A stretch of 64,000 nt of DNA from Arthrobotrys musiformis (GCA_036971715.1 JAVHJL010000004.1:3038001-3102000), one strand, 5' to 3'. Counted from the stretch's first letter, positions 36,401 to 48,249 are shown. Numbers and translations are program-made. The notes: generated by a model from the sequence alone, not told the origin.

Positions 36401-36966
36401 ATCGGTAATAGAGAAAGTGGGCTGTGATATGACGTACCACCTGCAGCTTATCCTGCCAAAACTCCTTCTCCTTCGCCTGATCGAGAAACGGAAACTTGCG
36501 CACATGGTGGACGAATATGAACCGGAGGATGGGTAGATCTGAATCGGTGGGTGATACCTCGCCGAGATCTGATTTGAACGGAGCCCCGAAACGACGGAGG
36601 GCGGTTGGGGAATTTAATTCTGCGATTTCGGATTTGGTTTGGCGGGAGATGAGTTCGCGTTTGAGATCTTTGGTGGGGGGGAAAGGTGAAGGAGGGGAAC
36701 TGTTAGCTTGGGAATTCAACAAAATCGAGAAAAACAAGGGAAAACACAGTAGGATCCTCCCGTTTGATGGGAATTGTATGTGGATAAGCCGTAGACAGGG
36801 GGAAGAGAATAGGTAGTTTACAATGCTCTTGCTTTCCGGTGAGGATGTTTCCGGTGTTATCGCCGCCGCCCTTGTTGTAGCGTTTGCTGGTTGCTCCCAT
36901 CATCTTTGTTTCTGGAGGGGTGCCGTATGGCGGTGTGACCGAGCCGTCAGACGAACCGTCAGCCAT
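33489..36966 (-). CDS. PX/PXB-domain lipid-binding protein (Lec1/YPR097W-like)
   Basis: A large peripheral membrane protein of the fungal PX-associated family (PXB plus PX plus the DUF3818 region). The yeast member YPR097W/Lec1 has been linked to lipid-droplet and ergosterol handling. Eight minus-strand exons: 36966-36822, 36667-36438, 36280-35972, 35894-35808, 35744-35177, 35119-34277, 34182-33788 and 33719-33489, giving 935 residues. The PXB region shows QEHYLKRELI, LPILRFIFVHHVRKFPFLDQ and EFWQDKLQV. The PX domain has VKRTVRYHTHAEFLIRS, RRYGSFKQL and KVFPPLPIK, the last being the phosphoinositide-binding segment. A serine-rich insert and a long helical C-terminal region follow, containing YEPLVRVYKSANVYNSITDF. 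The exon 2 end could lie one codon earlier. Confidence 0.92.
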
Positions 36967-38808
36967 AGAATGGGTTGAGAAATTGGTGATGGTGATGGTG
37001 GTGATGGTGGTTGTTGGAGAGAGAAGAGAAGAGAGGAGGTTGGTGGAGGGAGATAGATAGGAAGCTTAAGTGAGAGAGGGAGAGAGAGGGAGAAAGAGCA
37101 GACGGAGAAGGTTGACCGGTCTGAAGCTAGATGCTAATTATAATTAATCCCTACGCGAGAACAAGAACTACAACCTCGAGCCCGATGATGACGCCGACGA
37201 CGCTTACAACAGCTGTACGAGCTGCGGACGGTGGAGATGGAGATGGAGATAGTTAAGAGGAAGGAGAGGATGATGGGGAGGAGGATGTATAATTATAACG
37301 GGACGGGAGGAATGTGATTAGGGCAATCAGGACGAGGTCACCAGGCCGGTTTTATATGTCTGATCAATTGCAGTCAAACGTGCCGCGAGCGTACATATCT
37401 CCACCAATCCAATCCGATCTCTACTATAGCTACTGGCTAACTGGCTGTCTTGCAGGATATGAATATGCAGGTGGGATATAATACCCGCCGGGTCACGATG
37501 GTGGGAAAGGACGGCCGTGGAGGGGAAGATAACGTAACCAACCTCCTCGAGGGAGAGCTATGATGCCATGCATCGGCCAAGGCCCAGGCCTCATCAGATA
37601 TCCTCCTCTTGGCCCAGACATAAGTGGCTACCTCTGCAAACTAGGGTTTAGCCTGGCTCGCTCGGATCCCGGCAAGCTCGACACTACACACACTTCCCTG
37701 CACCCATTTACCCATATCTTTGTGTGTCTGGAGTCGATGTGAGTAGTAAGCACGAAAGAATACACAGGAATATTCGAATGCCAATGCTTCAATAGCGTCT
37801 TGGGAGACAAAATCCGCCTTGTCGACATGTCCCTTGCCTCAGCCTCGGAGAAAGTGCTTGCGCGTCCCCCCTCTCTTTGTCTTTCCTGGTCATCGTATAT
37901 AGTATACTATGCGAGGGAGTCAAGTTGGGAACAGTCAAGCTTTCAAGCCAGTTCGGAACTTCAAGGGCACGCTAGCGTCTGTCCTATCTTTTGTGGTTCA
38001 TATGTGTGAGCTATTTATAATATCTTCCGGACCCATAATGGGTATTTGGCACTATCCCATCAGTAATAGGATGCATGTAGGCATGTTATGTGGCTGGTGG
38101 CCTGCCTGCTCTGGTATAAACCGGCTTCGGCAACTTCGGAAAGGCTTCAAACCCCACACGAACAAGCCTATAAAGAATGGGATGGGATGGGATGTAACAG
38201 TAATACTAAAGTCTGTCCATGCGACACGCACGGGAACACCACGGACGCCACGCACGGGTGCCACCTGCCTTTGTGTGTACATACATACATACATGCACAT
38301 AATCTGTGAGAATAGAATGGGGCCTGAAGGCTTTTCTGTGTAACATTTTTCTTCTTTTCTTTTGCTTGCGATACAAAGGTACCGCCTTAAGAAAGTCTTT
38401 CTGTCTGGAGTTTGTAAGTCGGGATGCAAGGATGATGATAGGATATAACGCCACTGCCTCATCAGCCGCACCTTCTGTTTTTTCCCCAGACCGAAATATG
38501 CAATAACCCCTGTCAAAAAAATCCACAGGGTCTCACAACTTGGCCCTCTCATGCAGCATGCGCCGTAATGCATATGTAAGTATGTCTAAAGTATGTACAA
38601 TATCTAAGCAGATACCAAAGGCGGATCAGACAGCCCCATAGGACACGCAATGTCCTCAACAATTGGATTTAAAATCACCATCTTCTTTCCGTCGGAGTGA
38701 TATCACAGGCGTTTTTCATGTGATATCGATAATGCAGATTAGTCTCGTTCCCAGTGCAGTGTAGCCTTCGAAATGCAGATTTAATGCAGGAAATGAAAAA
38801 AAAAGTCG
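36967..38808. other. PX-gene promoter and 3' flank of the Mis18-like gene
   Basis: A 1.84 kb intergenic space. GGTGAT and GAGA-rich repeats lie just upstream of the PX start (36985-37100), with short ACAT repeats at 38279-38295. No gene is recognised. Confidence 0.55.
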
Positions 38809-40576
38809 CTACAGAGACTTTTTCGACCTTGTAATTCTCGCGAGCGCCGTAAACCCCTGTCCGTCATCACCACCATCATCATTATAATCTTCATCTTCAT
38901 CCGGTCGATGGGCTCTCAGCTCCTGCTTGGCAAGCGATCCAATTGACGGCCTTCCCCTCTTCTTCTTGGCGTATGAATGGGTCTGTTGCTCTTGCTTCTT
39001 TTTGCCTTTATTGTTTAACTTCGCTCGCTTGGATGCATGTTCTGCGGTTGGCTCCGTACCGTCGTCGTAATCACTTTCACTGTCGCTTATGATGAGGATC
39101 GTATCCGTTACTTTCTTTCCCTCATCTTTTGACTGCCTAGATTCTCCTTCCGTTTCGTCTGCTTCTCCCGTTTCTTGTGCATCTGGTGCATTCGTAGATT
39201 CCGCCTGACGAGGTTGAGATTTCGTCCCGCGCGCGGTCGTTTGCTTACCCTTTGCTACTGCCTTCGCGTTCTTCCTGGATTCGTCAGCTGGTTCTTCGGA
39301 TAATGGAGGTGATATATTCTGCGACGATTGTGATGGTTCAAGGAATGGTTTGTATTTAGGTTTGGATTGTTTGGGCGACAAAGATCTGTGTCGTCGCTTT
39401 ACGGGGATTTCAACACTAATGTTACTCCGTCTTTGGGACACATCAATGCTGCTCTGGGTGTTATCCAATGGGGTAGGCTGCGAGTACTGCGGCTGGGATT
39501 CGGATTGACTCTCGAGCATTATTTGTAGAGCTGATTCCAACGCTACCAGACGGTTTTGAACAGATGATTCAACGGCTACAAGGCGAGACTCGAAGGATTT
39601 GAATGACTTTTTCAGGTTGCTGAGTTCTTTTTGTAGAGTTTTGTTGGGATTTTGGGAGAGTTCGAGGGATTGGGAGATGGCGTCTTGAGTTTCATCGAGG
39701 TTTAGGCAGAATTTTTTGATAGAGAGGATGTCTTTTGCTAGTTCTTTGCGAGTGGGGGTGGGTTCTTCTCCCTCTTCGTCCTCGTCCTCGTCATCATCAT
39801 CTTCCCCATCCTCTTCCTCCCCATCTTCATATTCCTCCTCGTCTTCTTTGTCGTCCCCTTCGTTACCCTTATGTTTGCCTTTGAGGTGGCCGGATGGGTT
39901 CTGGCGTGGTGGGTATTGCAATGATTCTAAGAACCTGGCGCCAGGCTGGGAGTTTGGTTTATAAGGTGAAGACGACAAAGTCGCTGCTACATCAGCATCG
40001 GATGAAGAGTCGATGTCGTAGTTGAAAGAGACCCGGTTTTTGAAAAGAGCCACCTTTTTCGGACCCCTTTACCATAAATTAGCATCACAGCCCTTGATAT
40101 AGAATGATACTATGTTAGGCAGCATACTCAACGTCGGGGTAAGACGGAAGGTAGGTGTATATCCGTCCCACGTCCGTAGCGCACTTAGCACAGCTGACCG
40201 GACGAAACTTCCTGTCGGACAGAAACAATATAAGCCTCCCTCTCCATCAATCGATACAAAAACCCCCGTGGTTAGGAGAAACGAACCATTTATACCCATC
40301 ATCAGTCTTCAACTTCGTCCTAACTTTCGTGCTCCAATCGCAAACTATCCCATCGCTCTTTTCGGAATCGTACCCCACGACCACTACCTCTTGACCATCT
40401 ACGGTGAAGGTACCCTGGTACGTAGCCGAGTTTCCCAGAACCGATATGGTGAACTCGTAGTTCTCGCATGCACGGCAGATTACGTGGAATGGACGTTGTG
40501 AATCCTTTGCTTTTGACGATGATGCGGCAGGAGGTACAGTAGCAGCTGCAGGTACGACAGCTGGCTTTCGAGGCAT
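38809..40576 (-). CDS. Mis18/Yippee-like zinc-domain protein with acidic coiled-coil tail
   Basis: Three minus-strand exons, 40576-40296, 40211-40128 and 40066-38809, code for 540 residues. The N-terminal 140 residues contain two CxxC pairs, CRAC (34-37) and CAKC (101-104). They are followed by TDVGRIYTYLP and, after the next junction, VALFKNRVSFNYDI. This order (CxxC, beta segments, CxxC followed by an aromatic-rich tail) resembles the Mis18/Yippee zinc fold. Mis18 proteins help load the centromeric histone CENP-A. A very acidic stretch follows, then a predicted coiled coil (KTLQKELSNLKKSFKSFESR). The tail is long and basic, with KKRGRPS-type motifs that suggest nuclear location. The function is inferred from fold resemblance only. 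It is divergent to rex1. Confidence 0.8.
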
Positions 40577-41186
40577 GATGTAGCTTTATCTCCACCGGGA
40601 AGAAGGATTATAGTCGTTTGATGTCGTAAATCATGAGTGGGTAATTGATTTATATGAGGTCGTGATACCGTTGACGTCGAATGTTGTAGGAATGAAAGTA
40701 TTATATTCGTGGTGTTGAACGAAAGGCTTAAACAGTCAACAGCACACGCCAGCGCGCCGTAACGTGACACCTGCCTGTGCCGAAGATATCACCGTCGACG
40801 CCGCAGTATATTATGAAACCCTCCATAACTTTCCGATGCCGTAGAACTTATACCGGCGACCATGAATATCTACTTTTCAAGTACAAAATGAGTATATTTA
40901 GTGAAGCAATTGAGGGTTCTTGTTTTGGTGGTCCAAGGCCGCGTGGAAGATAGCCACAAATTGGGCCGGGTCTTGGCGTCCAAGCTTTGCTTTGTGCGAC
41001 CTTCTTTTCAAGATCCAACATCAACTTCACTTCATCCTTCTTTCATCTACCACTTTCGTCTACCACCATCGCCATCAACAACCATCACGACAGGTATCAC
41101 GACTACCACACGTATATATTACCCTCACGGCATCGTCTCATGACCCATCGATAGCGTAGCTTTACCATTATAACCAACGAGTAACC
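40577..41186. other. Divergent promoter, Mis18-like/rex1
   Basis: A 610-base space between two divergent starts. The rex1 side is C/A-rich with CATCAC-type repeats, as in many fungal leaders. No clear named site. Confidence 0.6.
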
Positions 41187-43328
41187 ATGGCCAGGAAGAC
41201 CAGAAGAAAGACCGCCCGTGGCAAGAAGAAGCACGAGCCTTCCCACGAAAAAGAAGAGCAGAAGGCCCACTCGCCCCTCCCCGTCCTCCCATCGCTCGAC
41301 GACATCCCAACCTTCACACTCCAATCTCACACCCCCTCCGAAGAGAAATCCTCACGAAAGCGAACGGCAAACGATATCTCCGACACCGAAGAACCGTCGA
41401 AGGAAGACTCATCGAACCCTTCGAAACGACATCGCAGTTCCAACGAAGATACTCCGAAGGACTCGGAAGACGAAGGATGGCAGCATATTCCGATAAGAAG
41501 GAAGAAAGGGGAGGTCTCGAATCGTGGGGATTCATACCCGGAACTCACCATATCCTCGCAGAGGATCAATACCTGGACCCGTATCTCAGATCTACAAAAC
41601 CTGATTCTGCATTTACTATCATTCGATGCGGCGCCGCAGTGGTGTCTTATAAAACATAAATCCGCTGTAAGGAGGGTGGTATACCTCTACGTTCCGGGTC
41701 TATCAATGGACCTCTTCGACGGTCGAACCCCCCTCTCCGACCCGGGAGAATCAGAAGCGCTGAAGATGGAACATACTACTCTCGGAGAATTCTTCCCCGT
41801 GTCACTATCCTCGAGGCCCCTCCCGAAACCCCTCGCCCCGCTGTCCAAGATATTTTCGCACGTCCTCCCCGTCCGCGCTGGGGGGGATAATAACAAAATA
41901 TTCTCACCGGTGTACAACATGCTCAACATCCCCGTCGAATCCGACCCCAAAAAGGCGTATAACAGAAGAAAACATACCCCCCGTCTGAAAATCTCAGATC
42001 TCCTATTATCAACCGAAGACCTTATCGAGAACGAATACCCCCTCCACTCCTCCCAACTCCCAGCCGACCATCCACCACCCCAACCAACCCCTCCAACCGA
42101 GGGGGGAGAAGCAGCAGCAGCAGAACCCAAAAAAGCCGACCAATGGGTAGAAACCCCACTAACCCCCTGCCCACCCCGCATCAACGAATCCGGCAGCACG
42201 CTGGAAGGGTACACCATCTACTCCATGGACTGCGAAATGGTCAAAACCGCCTCAGGCCCCTCGCTAGCCCGCATCTCCCTCATCTCCTTCGACGGAAAAC
42301 TAGTCTTCGACTCACTCGTCAAACCCTCAGAACCAATCCTCGACTACCTAACCCCCTTCTCCGGCATCACCGAAGCCCTCCTGGAAAACATCACCACCAC
42401 CCTCCCAGACATCCAAAACAAACTAAAAGAACTAATAAACGCAAACACAATCCTAATAGGCCAAAGCCTCAACTCCGACCTTAACGCCTTAAAATTCAAA
42501 CACCCGTGGATAATAGACACCTCCGTAATCTACGACCACCCGAGGGGTAAACCAATGAAACCAAGCCTAAAATGGCTCACCCAAAAATTCCTCAAAAAAG
42601 AAATCCAAAACCAACCATCAACCGGCCACGATTCAATAGAGGACTCCCGCGCCTGCCTCGACCTCGTAAAACTAAAGCTAGAAAAAGGAAAAGACTTCGG
42701 CTCCACATCCGCCAACTTCGAAAGCATTTTCACAAAACTATCATCCTCGAAGCCACCGAAAACGGGAGCGGTGGTGGAATTCGGCGACGTACAGAAGAAA
42801 TTCGTAAACCTCGCGCAATTCACCAAACGCGCCACCACGGACGACGATGTCGTCGATGGTGTCCTGAAAGCCGTTAACGGCGATGCTACGGGGGTATCAC
42901 CCGTGGACTTCACCTTCGCGCAATTTAAATCCTTAAACACCACCCGCGGCTGGAATAACTCCTACCAGAAATTCATAACGGAGATGAATACCACGCTTAT
43001 AACGCCCACTTCACCTCCAATCGTAATCCCCGAAAAACCAGTCCCATTAGCGGGTGTAGAATTAGGCAAGGTGGTGGAAGAAACGGTAGAACGCATTCAA
43101 AAAATCTACGAGGGACTGCCGAAGTGTTCCGTACTAGTCGTCTACAGCGGCACGGGGGATCCGGTGGAAATGGGCCGTTTGAACGCGATGCAGGCGGTGT
43201 ACAGGAAGGAGTTTAAGGTCAAGAAGTGGGATGAATGTACCGTCAAATGGACTGATGTCGAAGATCAGGCGCTGCGGAGGGCGGTTAGTGAAGCCAGGAA
43301 GGGGATTGCCATGTTGGCTATCAAGTAA
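41187..43328 (+). CDS. rex1: RNA exonuclease Rex1 (Rnh70), DEDDh type
   Basis: A 3'-5' exonuclease that trims the ends of 5S rRNA, tRNA precursors and 5.8S rRNA in the nucleus. A single exon of 713 residues. The start MARKTRRKTARGKKK is highly basic and likely carries a nuclear or nucleolar signal. The first 340 residues are mostly low complexity. The exonuclease domain runs from about 342 to 505. Exo I reads YSMDCEMV (D348 and E350), Exo II GQSLNSDLNAL and Exo III GHDSIEDSRACLDL. All four acidic residues and the catalytic His are present. A C-terminal region of about 200 residues follows, with KCSVLVVYSGTGDP, as in Rex1 rather than the shorter Rex3 or Rex4. It converges on rpb4. Confidence 0.93.
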   Translation: MARKTRRKTARGKKKHEPSHEKEEQKAHSPLPVLPSLDDIPTFTLQSHTPSEEKSSRKRTANDISDTEEPSKEDSSNPSKRHRSSNEDTPKDSEDEGWQHIPIRRKKGEVSNRGDSYPELTISSQRINTWTRISDLQNLILHLLSFDAAPQWCLIKHKSAVRRVVYLYVPGLSMDLFDGRTPLSDPGESEALKMEHTTLGEFFPVSLSSRPLPKPLAPLSKIFSHVLPVRAGGDNNKIFSPVYNMLNIPVESDPKKAYNRRKHTPRLKISDLLLSTEDLIENEYPLHSSQLPADHPPPQPTPPTEGGEAAAAEPKKADQWVETPLTPCPPRINESGSTLEGYTIYSMDCEMVKTASGPSLARISLISFDGKLVFDSLVKPSEPILDYLTPFSGITEALLENITTTLPDIQNKLKELINANTILIGQSLNSDLNALKFKHPWIIDTSVIYDHPRGKPMKPSLKWLTQKFLKKEIQNQPSTGHDSIEDSRACLDLVKLKLEKGKDFGSTSANFESIFTKLSSSKPPKTGAVVEFGDVQKKFVNLAQFTKRATTDDDVVDGVLKAVNGDATGVSPVDFTFAQFKSLNTTRGWNNSYQKFITEMNTTLITPTSPPIVIPEKPVPLAGVELGKVVEETVERIQKIYEGLPKCSVLVVYSGTGDPVEMGRLNAMQAVYRKEFKVKKWDECTVKWTDVEDQALRRAVSEARKGIAMLAIK

Positions 43329-43849
43329 TTTGAGCGTGTATTATAGTAATCTTTTTTGTAATAGTAGCATCAAGCATGCTGTGTATTATTATTCAGGGTC
43401 TATTGTAACAATATCTTATTCTGTTATATAATATATATGGGGCAACATGCTAGAATCTATAGTATATCAAATAGAGGAGAGACAAAGCCCCCTCAAGCTA
43501 AAAATATATGTGATGAACCTGGGAATCTTCAAACTCCCCATACGTAGAGCAAAATAATAGAAAGAACAGAAGGGGGGTATTCACACTCACTCATTACACC
43601 ACGGAAGGAATCGTCAATAAATCATAAGTAAAATTGCTCCATTCGTTTTTCTTTTGGCAACTTACTAAATCTCCACGACAGAGAAGGAATGCAATCCCGT
43701 CACCCCTTTCCTCGAAAGAGAATTTATTGCGAAAAAAAAAAAAAAAAAAAAAATTATGTACACCATCGCTGCATGCAGATGAGTGCGTATGAATGATTAT
43801 TAGGAGGGTTATTACATTTGTAATTTTTGGTTTTGCATACGTAAATCAA
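43329..43849. other. Convergent spacer, rex1/rpb4
   Basis: AT-rich 3' flank of both genes. It contains a 22-base A tract at 43732-43753 preceded by GAGAATTTATTGCG. No gene. Confidence 0.6.
43732..43753. repeat. Poly(A) tract of 22 bases
   Basis: An uninterrupted A run about 100 bases beyond the rpb4 stop codon. On the rpb4 strand it reads as poly(T). Confidence 0.9.
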
Positions 43850-44599
43850 TCATTCGACAAATGTACGGAACTTGGTGATCTATATTAAAAACTTGTTAGT
43901 AAAAGCTATAGTAGAAGTAGGGAGGGGGGTAGTACCTCGTCAAGGAGATCCTGGAGATCCTCATCTGACTTCTTATCTGATATGCTGTGTCAAATAGTTA
44001 GCATAGGAATATCGTTTGATGCAAGAAGTAGGAAATACCTTGGAATAAGAGTCTTAGCCTCCTCAGAGGTTTCGCAACAGAGTGTTCCTACGGCGCGTTA
44101 GTATTGAGAAGGTATGGACGGATGATAGGAACCTACCTAGCTGTGACTTTTCGAAGGAAGCGAGCCCGCCTTCCATCTGTAATAGTCTCTCGACCGCAGA
44201 GACATTTTCCTTCTTCTTGAAGCGGGCAAATTGTTCGAGGTAGTCTTTAGTTTTAATGAGGACCCTGCGATGCATATTAGCATTCAAATCCGGCTAACCA
44301 TCTGATGATCAAAGCTTCCATAGCTTCTTCGCTATAGGAAGAGAGAGTGTGAAGGGGAGGATAGAAGGGAAGACATACTCAGTCTCTCCGATATCAGCAT
44401 TGGGACCCTTAGCTCGATGGCTCAAGACGGCCTGGATCAAGAGCCGTGCTTCGGAATGCGTCAACGAAGTCACGTTCTGGAACTCGCCGAGCTTGAGTTC
44501 GGTGCCGGCCTCCTCGTCACCGTGAATCTGTTCCTTCGTACGCGCGATAACAGCAGGCATAATGCTGCGCGACGGGCGATTACTCGGTTGGCCGTTCAT
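43850..44599 (-). CDS. rpb4: RNA polymerase II subunit Rpb4
   Basis: The Rpb4 half of the Rpb4/Rpb7 stalk, which binds nascent RNA and links transcription with mRNA export and decay. Five minus-strand exons: 44599-44379, 44264-44137, 44087-44039, 43984-43936 and 43879-43850, giving 158 residues, a normal length for filamentous fungi. Recognisable blocks are LKLGEFQNVTSLTHSEARLL, TKDYLEQFARFKKKENVSAV, FEKSQLGTLCCETSEEAKTL, IPSISDKKSDEDLQDLLDEI and the terminal TKFRTFVE. Every intron has a clear donor, and a TACTAAC or GCTAAT branch is visible in two of them. Two exons are only 49 bases long. It is divergent to trs23. Confidence 0.95.
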
Positions 44600-45691
44600 C
44601 TTTGCTGATTTGTTGTTTATGATGTTGCGAGGGAAAAGGTGTGTAAGGATCGGACGGGAGAGAAGGGTTCCCCAGGGTCGACTGTTTGACGGTTGGAGAG
44701 GATTCGTTTGAGATCGATGGGAGATTTGTTTGGAACCGGCCTCGATTGAGGAGAGGGAGGAGCCCTCTTTGGATCTTTTGATTCTTGGTTGTCTTGAGCT
44801 CGGATGTTCTTGTCTTGTGTTTTGTCGTCTCGTGCAAGCAAAGCTACCACTTCTTTCCTTTAGTCCAGTCTGAGCCTTAGCTAACCCAGTTCCCAGTTCC
44901 GATCCTCCCCTTTCCCTTTCTTTTCCTTCGAGAGATGCTTTGAAGTTGGATGGCGAGCGAAACTAATCGTTCGAACGGGCAGTCGGATTATGCGATCGCG
45001 AAGGCGCGCTGGTGGTTGTGAGTGGATTGGAGATGTAGGTGAGGAAGGAGAGAGATGGTGGATGGAACGATGGGAGGCCAAACTGGCGCGGCCTTTTTTT
45101 TTGGGACCATTTTTTGGGCGGCGCGGCGGGTTTCTGAGCGGCAACACGTTCGCACGCTCGCGACCACTAAACCAAGTATATAAAACCAGGCCTGGGCTGT
45201 CGACTGCATATATGTGTCCTGAGGATAGATGGATGGATGGATGCTAAGGGAGTATTAGTATTGCATTTTATAGTAGTCGTTTTGATAGGGGGTTGGAGAT
45301 ACCTGTCGAGGAGTTTATAGTGTGATCGTATAGGCTGTACAGGTACTATAGCTATAGTAGATGCTGTAGCTAAGAAGGTATATACAAGGGGATCGAGGAT
45401 GGCAGAGGACAAAAGAAAACACCAGGAAACATCGCCAAAATAGAGGGAAATGCCGTGAGAGTGGCCAATTGCCCAGCTTCAAAGAAACATTGCCCGAAAG
45501 GGCGGATGTGGGGAACATATGTAGCAAAAGAGTGGTTCTGTTCTGGCTAAGCTGTTATATAATATATGCTCCGCCACCGCCAACTGCCCGTCCATTCACT
45601 TCAATCAAGCATCATCATCATCATCGTCATATCACCCAGAACAGCAGACACCAGTTCTCTCGGGCTTCTTATCGGCATCATAATCACCACC
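44600..45691. other. Divergent promoter, rpb4/trs23
   Basis: A 1.1 kb space. It holds a GATG tetranucleotide run (about 45229-45243), a T-run at 45096 and ATCATC repeats just before trs23. No other gene is recognised. Confidence 0.6.
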
Positions 45692-46285
45692 ATGTGAGTA
45701 TAGTCGTGGGCTTCACCGTCGATGAGTGAGATTGGCTGATGTTGATATGGTGGGGGGCAGGGTCGTCTATGCTGTCCTCATCCTGAACAAGGCGGGAGGC
45801 CTCATCTACCAGCGAGACTTCAATCCGGGCCTGCAGAAGCTCTCCTCCAACGACTACCTCATCCTCGCCGGCACCTTTCACGGGTACGTACTATAGTATA
45901 CCCTCTGCCCTCGATGAATACATATACGTCTACATATAGATGGATGTATGGGAACAGAATGGGAGGTTAATATGATATATGTATGGGGATATAAAGGGTC
46001 CACGCGATCACGTCTCAGATCTCCCCCACGAACGAGACCTCCTCCTCCGGCCTCGAAGTCCTGGAGTCCGAGAACTTTGTCATGCGATGCTTCCAGACCC
46101 TCACCGGCACCAAATTCTTGATCTTTGCCGAGCCCCGTCAGCAGAACCTCGATGTCGTCGTACGGAGGGTGTACGAACTCTACGCCGACTATGTCATGAA
46201 GAACCCCTTCTATCAGATCGAGATGCCCATTCGCTCCGAAGGCTTTGACCGCCATCTGACGTCGTACATCAAACCGCACCAGTGA
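45692..46285 (+). CDS. trs23: TRAPP complex subunit Trs23 (TRAPPC4)
   Basis: A core subunit of the TRAPP tethering complex, the exchange factor for Ypt1/Rab1 in ER-to-Golgi traffic. Three exons: 45692-45693, 45761-45883 and 45997-46285, giving 137 residues. The first coding exon holds only the bases AT; the G of the start codon comes from exon 2. The intron (45694-45760) has a GTGAGT donor and a GGGCAG acceptor. The spliced product starts MVVYAVLILNKAGGLIYQRD, the usual longin-like N-terminus. It continues with VHAITSQISP, SGLEVLESENFVMRCFQTLT, TGTKFLIFAEP and the terminal ELYADYVMKNPFYQIEMPIR. It lacks the PDZ-like insert found in the animal protein. It is divergent to rpb4 and followed by nus1. 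Confidence 0.95.
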
Positions 46286-47138
46286 TCTCACTCGCTCGCC
46301 TTTAACTACTTATCCATTTCTATCGAATCTCATTGATTGATGATGATGATGAAAACAGATTTAATAAAAATATACATGATACCCCCTTCGAATGCAATTC
46401 ATTTCTACTCATAAACATCCGCTCGGTACCATTTCTTGAGCTTAAACAAGCCAACCAGCTGCGAGCTCGAGCTAAGTGCTTGCTGACTTACCTAGCTCGC
46501 TCGGATGGCCAACCGAACAGGGCACATGCAAGTTAATTGACGAGATACTGCAACTTGGCACATTCAACAATTCGATTCGCCCCCCCTCCCCTCCTGCCTC
46601 TCCTGCTTCCCCGTGGCCCGCGGGTGTATGTACCGCTATACTGTGTCCTGCGGAAGTCAAAGTACGTGCGCCGCGTACCACTGACATAGTTTACTTACTT
46701 TTACCCCCGTCGGCACTTGCTGGAACCGGTTTTTTTCCTTCTAGGCTGAGTATCTCTCCACCATGTGGCCTCAACGGTAGCACCCAAGCCTCTCGTTTCG
46801 TCAGCCATTTCCATACTTCCCTGTCCTGTCGATAGACCTGTTTTTCTGTCTCCTCTTTTTATACATAATTTTTATAATTTTTCTACATGTTGTTATATAT
46901 TCCCGTATATTTTATTTTTATTTTTATTTTCTAGAATTTTTCCCCTTTCGAAAAAAACTATTTTCTTGCTCGATAAGAAAGAAGGAACCTTGAAATCATA
47001 ATTTCTTTCATATCCACCACATCCCGAAAATTGGAACTGAACTCCTGACAATCCGAATTCCAATCTCCCCTACGTCATAGAAATCCGACACATCCAACAG
47101 ACGACGGACGCTTCCCGACTGAATAGAACAACGGCGGC
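46286..47138. other. Spacer: trs23 3' end and nus1 promoter
   Basis: About 0.85 kb. The half next to nus1 is strongly T-rich (46840-46960) and then changes to a C/A-rich probable leader. No gene is recognised. Confidence 0.6.
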
Positions 47139-48249
47139 ATGTCTACCCGTGTGGTCGCCCCTCCCATCGCGACCTCTCGCAAAAAGGAATTCGAAGACCC
47201 GAAAGCCCGGGCCGCCTACGTCAAGAAATTCCTCCCCACCGACGATGCGGACGACCCGTCCACCCCGCGAACCCGTTCCCGTTCCCGGCCCGTCCGCACA
47301 TTCGTCAAAATCGGGTTCTACAAACTGATCCTCTGGGTCCTATACTCCATAACCTCCCTCTACTTCCGCGCACGATTCGTCTACAACTTCATTTTGAACC
47401 GGTGGTTCTCGGTTCTTTATTACCACCATAAGACACCGGAGCTGATACAGAAGGATGTCAAGCAGCTGGATCGGTTACCGCAGCACGTCAGCGTTATTCT
47501 CGAATTTGAGAAGGAAGGGGGCGTGGAACAGTTGATCGATCATGTGGCTGAGATCTCTTGCTGGTGTGCTAGCGCTGGAATCCCAACGTTGTCCGTGTAC
47601 GAGCAGACCGGTATGTTATATCCTCCCCTTTACGTAACTCTACGCACACACTAACGGAAACGATCTATCCAACAGGTACTCTGAAGAAATACATTTCAAC
47701 CTCCCACCGTATCACCACCCAACGTCTCCACTCGTACTTTGGCAAAAAGCGTCCAACACTCCGAGTCCTCGCTCCGCATCTCCCATCCTACACCAACGGC
47801 GACACAGAAGGTCTCCCAGACGGCGAATCACCAGATTTGGAAGTAATCTTTATCTCCTCCGAAGATGGCCGTGAATCCATCGTCGATCTTACAAAGACGC
47901 TCTGCGAGATGGCGATAAGGGGTAAAATGACCAAGGATGAGGTTACGGTCGAGTTCATCGAGGCGGAATTGGAGAGTCTTACGATCCCCGAGCCGGATTT
48001 GTTGATTTTGTTCAGTCCTAGTGTTAAGCTGTTGGGGTATCCGCCGTGGCAGATTCGGTTGACGGAGATTTTGTAAGTTCCTCCCTATCTCCCTTCTTTC
48101 CCTCTCGTTTGTGGTTCTGTGTGACTGGTGTGGACTGTGCGACTGACTTCTTTTATAGCCATCTTCCGGATAATGATGCCGTCGGGTACCAGGTCTTCCT
48201 CCGCGCGCTGTACAACTATGCGAAGTGCGAGATGAGGTTTGGAAGGTAG
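47139..48249 (+). CDS. nus1: Nus1/NgBR subunit of dehydrodolichyl diphosphate synthase
   Basis: The non-catalytic partner of the cis-prenyltransferase that makes dolichol for protein glycosylation at the ER. Three exons, 47139-47610, 47676-48072 and 48159-48249, give 319 residues. The N-terminus is polar and basic. A hydrophobic segment (KLILWVLYSITSLYFRARF) near residues 65-85 should anchor it in the ER membrane. The cis-prenyltransferase-like domain follows with LPQHVSVILEFEKEGG, VAEISCWCASAGIPTLSVYE and LLILFSPSVKLLGYPPWQIR. The end, MRFGR, keeps the conserved C-terminal RxG motif needed for activity of the complex. It converges on the unknown gene at 48656. Confidence 0.95.

Noticed and set aside
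33489..37000. Treating the PX, PXB and C-terminal parts as separate genes
   Set aside because: All eight exons join in frame with proper splice signals, and the combined order matches the known PXB-PX-DUF3818 architecture.
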